Below, one piece after another: positions 29,658 to 33,045 of a stretch of DNA of 33,045 nt. Below the pieces are notes generated by a model that was not told the origin of the DNA, did not search any database, and worked only from the letters and a program-made list of their open reading frames with translations. This stretch comes from Candidatus Moraniibacteriota bacterium. GTDB taxonomy: Bacteria > Patescibacteriota > Minisyncoccia > JAHIHE01 > JAGLIN01. Position numbers and translations under genes: made by a program. Positions within the stretch are counted from its first letter, which is position 1; the number at the start of each line of letters is the position of its first letter. The stretch lies in the NCBI GenBank assembly GCA_030638895.1, contig DAOWDS010000056.1, positions 1 to 33,045 of the forward strand, in the 5' to 3' direction.

Positions 29658-31145
29658 TTATTGTCCTAAAATTTCCTTAAAAAGTAATGGTTCATCTTTG
29701 AGGATATATGATGGCATGAATGCCTCATTCCATTTATTAAGATTTTTCTTATTTTGGAAAATTTCCTTCAAAGTTTTATTCCATCTTCGTACATCACTTT
29801 CTGTTGCCCCAAGCTCTGGAGAAATTCTCAACTTACCGCTTGGAATAGCATGTTGTATAGAAATAGGATTAGGTCTTTTATGTGTCTGGAATATTTTCAG
29901 CAAATTGTCTGATTGCTCAAAAGATTCAGATGATTGATTTCGTAATTTCTTTTCCATTTCTTCTGGTTCATGAACATTAAATGCAGCAAGTTGCAATATT
30001 CTATAAGCATCTTCAGTACCAAGTCCAAAATCAAGTCCTATTTTTTTCAAGATTTCTTTTGCCTTACTTGAAGCATAGTTTCCACGAGATTCAACTATTT
30101 CCAAAATCATATTGTCCGGATAAACAACTAGTCCATTCAATACTCTGCTTATTGTTTTCAGTGAATGAATTGTTACATGAAAAAGATCAGGCCAAGCAAC
30201 TCTTTCAACAGAAGATTGTTCAATGGCTCTCTCTTCCCATGTTTCAATATTTTCTATCAATGAACTAGAAAATCCTTTTGCTAATCTCGCCATTCCTCTT
30301 AACTGTTCAGCGGAAATAGTATTTCTTTTGTGCGGCATAGTAGAAGAACCCATTTGTTTTTTTCCAAACGGCTCTTGATAAATTGGTTTTCCACTTCTTG
30401 CACCTAAACGTATGTCTATTGCAATTTTGTCAATAGAAAGAACGAGTTGATTAAGAGCTCCAGCGACTGGGGTATAAAGTTCTCTTGGCATAATTTGAGT
30501 TGCTCCAAAGAAGGGTTCAAATCCTAATATTGTTAAAGCTTCTTTTTCAACTTTAGGGCTTAAGCCTCCATAGTTTCCAATTGCTCCAGAAAGTTTGGAA
30601 TATTTCAATACCTTTATTGCCTGTTGCAAATTTTCGAAACTAATTTGAAGATCTCCAAGCCATGTTAAACAACGTTTACCAAACGTTTGTAATTCAGCTT
30701 CTTGACCATGAGTCCTACCAATCATTATGGTATGCTGATATTCCAGGGACATTCTGGTTAAAATTTCTTGAAGTTGCATAAAATCTTTTATTACAAAAGA
30801 AATCGACTCCTTTAGCATACTTGCAAAAGGCGCTTCTTCTGTATCATAGGAAGTCATGCCATCACTATGAAGATGCAATTTCAGATTTTCTGGTAAAAAC
30901 CTTCTGCGTTCTTCCAAAAAAGCGTTTAAATCATGTCTAAGATCTTCTTCAAGCTGTTTCCAATGAGTTATATCTATTGGATTATCAATAAGAATTTTGT
31001 GAATTCTATCAGAATCTTCTTGTGAGATTTGACCCAGATTTGCTTTTGCTTTAATCACTGCCAATTCTGTCTTTTGCCAAAGAAATAGCTTATTTTCATC
31101 AGACCAAATTTTGTTAATGATTTCTTGCCTATACCTTTCTATCAT
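29658..31145 (-). CDS. purB: Adenylosuccinate lyase family protein
   Basis: IGRTHGQEAELQTFGKR and signature GSSTMPHKRNTISAEQLRG; AAGAGG SD 9 nt before ATG 31145. Confidence 0.92.
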   Translation of the reverse strand: MIERYRQEIINKIWSDENKLFLWQKTELAVIKAKANLGQISQEDSDRIHKILIDNPIDITHWKQLEEDLRHDLNAFLEERRRFLPENLKLHLHSDGMTSYDTEEAPFASMLKESISFVIKDFMQLQEILTRMSLEYQHTIMIGRTHGQEAELQTFGKRCLTWLGDLQISFENLQQAIKVLKYSKLSGAIGNYGGLSPKVEKEALTILGFEPFFGATQIMPRELYTPVAGALNQLVLSIDKIAIDIRLGARSGKPIYQEPFGKKQMGSSTMPHKRNTISAEQLRGMARLAKGFSSSLIENIETWEERAIEQSSVERVAWPDLFHVTIHSLKTISRVLNGLVVYPDNMILEIVESRGNYASSKAKEILKKIGLDFGLGTEDAYRILQLAAFNVHEPEEMEKKLRNQSSESFEQSDNLLKIFQTHKRPNPISIQHAIPSGKLRISPELGATESDVRRWNKTLKEIFQNKKNLNKWNEAFMPSYILKDEPLLFKEILGQ

Positions 31146-31216
31146 CTTGATCAACCTCTTTTGTTTATGTTAATTTTAAAAAGAACATCACTTTTTTAGC
31201 GACCCTCCTTTAAAGC

Positions 31217-31267
31217 AATATTACCAATTCCGCGTTTTTTGTCAAACTTAAAACAAACTGCTATAAT
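31217..31267. promoter_or_regulatory. Divergent promoters sharing one -35 palindrome
   Basis: Plus: TTGTCA (31239-31244) - N17 - TATAAT (31262-31267). Minus: TTGACA (31245-31240) - N17 - AATATT (31222-31217). Confidence 0.6.
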
Positions 31268-31273
31268 AACTGT

Positions 31274-31816
31274 ATGAAAAAGCGAATTTTTATAACAATA
31301 GATCTGCCGGATGAAATCAAAAGAGCGCTTCTGTCTTATGAAAAAAGATGGAAGAATTTGCATGTAAAATGGACAAATTTCTATAAGTTGCACATTACAG
31401 TCAGATTTTTAGGAGAAGTAGATAGAAAGGGATTAGAATTAATTTTATCAGCGGTCAAAAAAACCGCTTCAGCAATTAAACCATTTGACGCGCGTCTTGA
31501 CAGAATAGTTCTAGGACCAGATCCCGCTCAAGCAAGGATGTTTTGGGCGATAGTACATATTGACGCCAATATAATAAACCTAAAACGAACTATTGAGCAA
31601 AATTTAAAAATTTCTGGATTTGAAATGGAAAATTGTGAATTCAAGCCGCATATTACTCTTGCTCGAGCAAGAGGGAATCATCTTAAGGGGAAACAAACAA
31701 ACATTGTTTTAAAAAATATGAAATTTAAGACCGAAAGCATAGAAATTATGGAAAGCCAGCTTGGGCCGAATATAGAGAAATATAAGCTTATTGAAAGTTT
31801 TGAGTTAACTTCTTAG
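31274..31816 (+). CDS. thpR: RNA 2',3'-cyclic phosphodiesterase / 2'-5' RNA ligase family
   Basis: Two HxT motifs: LHITVRFLGEVD and PHITLARAR; RIFITIDLPDEIKRAL N-terminus. Confidence 0.92.
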   Translation: MKKRIFITIDLPDEIKRALLSYEKRWKNLHVKWTNFYKLHITVRFLGEVDRKGLELILSAVKKTASAIKPFDARLDRIVLGPDPAQARMFWAIVHIDANIINLKRTIEQNLKISGFEMENCEFKPHITLARARGNHLKGKQTNIVLKNMKFKTESIEIMESQLGPNIEKYKLIESFELTS

Positions 31817-31840
31817 CTTCTTGGACTTGAGAAATGAACT

Positions 31841-32737
31841 ATGATTCAAACAAAAATTTTAGACGTAAAAATAAATAAAATCACGACAAAAGAAGTTCTT
31901 GAAAAAATCAAGAGTTTTTTATTATCAGATAAACAACATTATATAGTTACGCTTAATCCAGAAATGCTTGTTGAGGCTCAAAAAAATAATTATTTTAAAA
32001 AAATTATAAATGAGGCTGATGTTGTCATTCCGGATGGAATAGGAATAATGCTTGCGAACAAATTTTTAAATCATAAAACATTGTCAGAAAAAATTACAGG
32101 TATTGATTTGATTTATAAAATTTGTGAAGCAGGTTTTATAAAAGATAAAAAATTATATTTATTGGGAGCGAAAGAGGGGATAGCCGAAGAAGCCGCGAAA
32201 GTTTTATCTAAAAAATATGGTTATTTGAATGTTGTGGGCGCGGAGGAAGGAATACCGGCTGAAATTTCCAATTTCCAATTTCCAATTTCCAATAAATTTT
32301 CAATTTTTAATTTTAAAATACTAAGGCAAGTTGTAAAGAAAATAGTAAGAATTTGTGGTTATAGGAAAAAGATTCTGAAACAATCATTCGACTATACTCA
32401 TGATGACATTGTTCAGGATGACAATCAAGTGAATAAATCATGCAATCATTTAATCCAAAGAATAAACAAAGTACAGCCCGATATGCTCTTCGTTGCGTTT
32501 GGCGCGCCAAAACAGGAAGAATGGATTTATACAAATCTAAAAAAATTGCCAAGCGTAAAACTGGCGATTGGAGTTGGAGGATCGTTTGATTTTATATCAG
32601 GTAAAGCTAAGCGCGCGCCTTTGATTTTTCAAAGATTAGGATTTGAGTGGTTGTGGCGGTTAATATTGGAACCGCGAAGGATAAAACGGATTTATAACGC
32701 AACAGTGAAATTTGGATGGATGGTTTTGAAAAAATAA
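31841..32737 (+). CDS. WecG/TagA/CpsF family glycosyltransferase with internal repeat-derived insertion
   Basis: HYIVTLNPEMLVEAQKN...VIPDGIGIMLANKFL...EKITGIDLIYKIC...KLYLLGAKEGIAEEAA...DMLFVAFGAPKQEEWI...AIGVGGSFDFISGKAKRAPLIFQRLGFEWLWRLILEPRRIKR. Confidence 0.93.
   Translation: MIQTKILDVKINKITTKEVLEKIKSFLLSDKQHYIVTLNPEMLVEAQKNNYFKKIINEADVVIPDGIGIMLANKFLNHKTLSEKITGIDLIYKICEAGFIKDKKLYLLGAKEGIAEEAAKVLSKKYGYLNVVGAEEGIPAEISNFQFPISNKFSIFNFKILRQVVKKIVRICGYRKKILKQSFDYTHDDIVQDDNQVNKSCNHLIQRINKVQPDMLFVAFGAPKQEEWIYTNLKKLPSVKLAIGVGGSFDFISGKAKRAPLIFQRLGFEWLWRLILEPRRIKRIYNATVKFGWMVLKK
32264..32291. repeat. Heptanucleotide tandem repeat ATTTCCA x4 inside the CDS
   Basis: ATTTCCA at 32264, 32271, 32278 and 32285, followed by a degenerate AATTTTCAATTTTTAATTTT tract. 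Confidence 0.95.
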
Positions 32738-32762
32738 AAAAAGGGCTATTATTCTGATTCTA

Positions 32763-33032
32763 TCAAACCAAAACCCTTTTAAAATATTTCCACTTGAATT
32801 TTAATTCCACCAAAAGTTCTTTCCGATGATTTACATTACATTGAGAACATGTTACTATTGTCAATCCTACAATTTCCCAAAAGAATTTTGTACTTTTTCC
32901 GCATTTTGCGCACGCCAAAATTCTTCCTGAGAATTTGCTGTTGCACATTTGGCATATGCCGCTATTTTTACTTTTTGTGGATATTTTTCTTCCGCAATTA
33001 TCACATAGATTTTCATCCTCTTTTGATCTCAA
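32763..33032 (-). CDS. Small protein with four CxxC pairs (zinc ribbon), possibly 5' truncated by window end
   Basis: LCDNCG, ICQMCN, ACAKCG, TCSQCN. Confidence 0.75.
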   Translation of the reverse strand: MRSKEDENLCDNCGRKISTKSKNSGICQMCNSKFSGRILACAKCGKSTKFFWEIVGLTIVTCSQCNVNHRKELLVELKFKWKYFKRVLV

Positions 33033-33045
33033 AAAATCTTGCGAC

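Overview
AT-rich bacterial window whose gene content and style suggest a Patescibacteria/CPR-type genome (taxonomy is inference). It holds: the Lys-rich tail of a histone-like protein; prmC split by a homopolymer frameshift; a complete F-type ATP synthase operon on the minus strand (atpB-E-F-H-A-G-D-C), interrupted by a small antisense gene cassette; a DUF11-like surface protein; an internally deleted tgt pseudogene; a ~0.9 kb minus-strand locus with no long ORF but many hairpins; a Na/Pi cotransporter; a CvpA+CAP fusion; a secreted Gln-rich protein; fusA; two secreted proteins sharing a ~55-60 aa repeat, one of them a PGRP amidase / 8-repeat / SpoIID fusion; a T4SS-type pilin; a GT2; MEMO1-like and AmmeMemoRadiSam radical SAM genes; purC and purB; a 2'-5' RNA ligase family gene; a WecG/TagA/CpsF glycosyltransferase carrying a repeat-derived insertion; and a zinc-ribbon protein. 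Main observations: (i) two translation-initiation styles, with promoter+Shine-Dalgarno+terminator cassettes scattered among genes lacking SD; (ii) the candidate large structured RNA or decayed gene at 11984-12936; (iii) the amidase-SpoIID fusion; (iv) a 4x ATTTCCA tract inside a glycosyltransferase CDS. No tRNA, rRNA, CRISPR or transposase gene was recognised. All calls are by eye; no database search was run.
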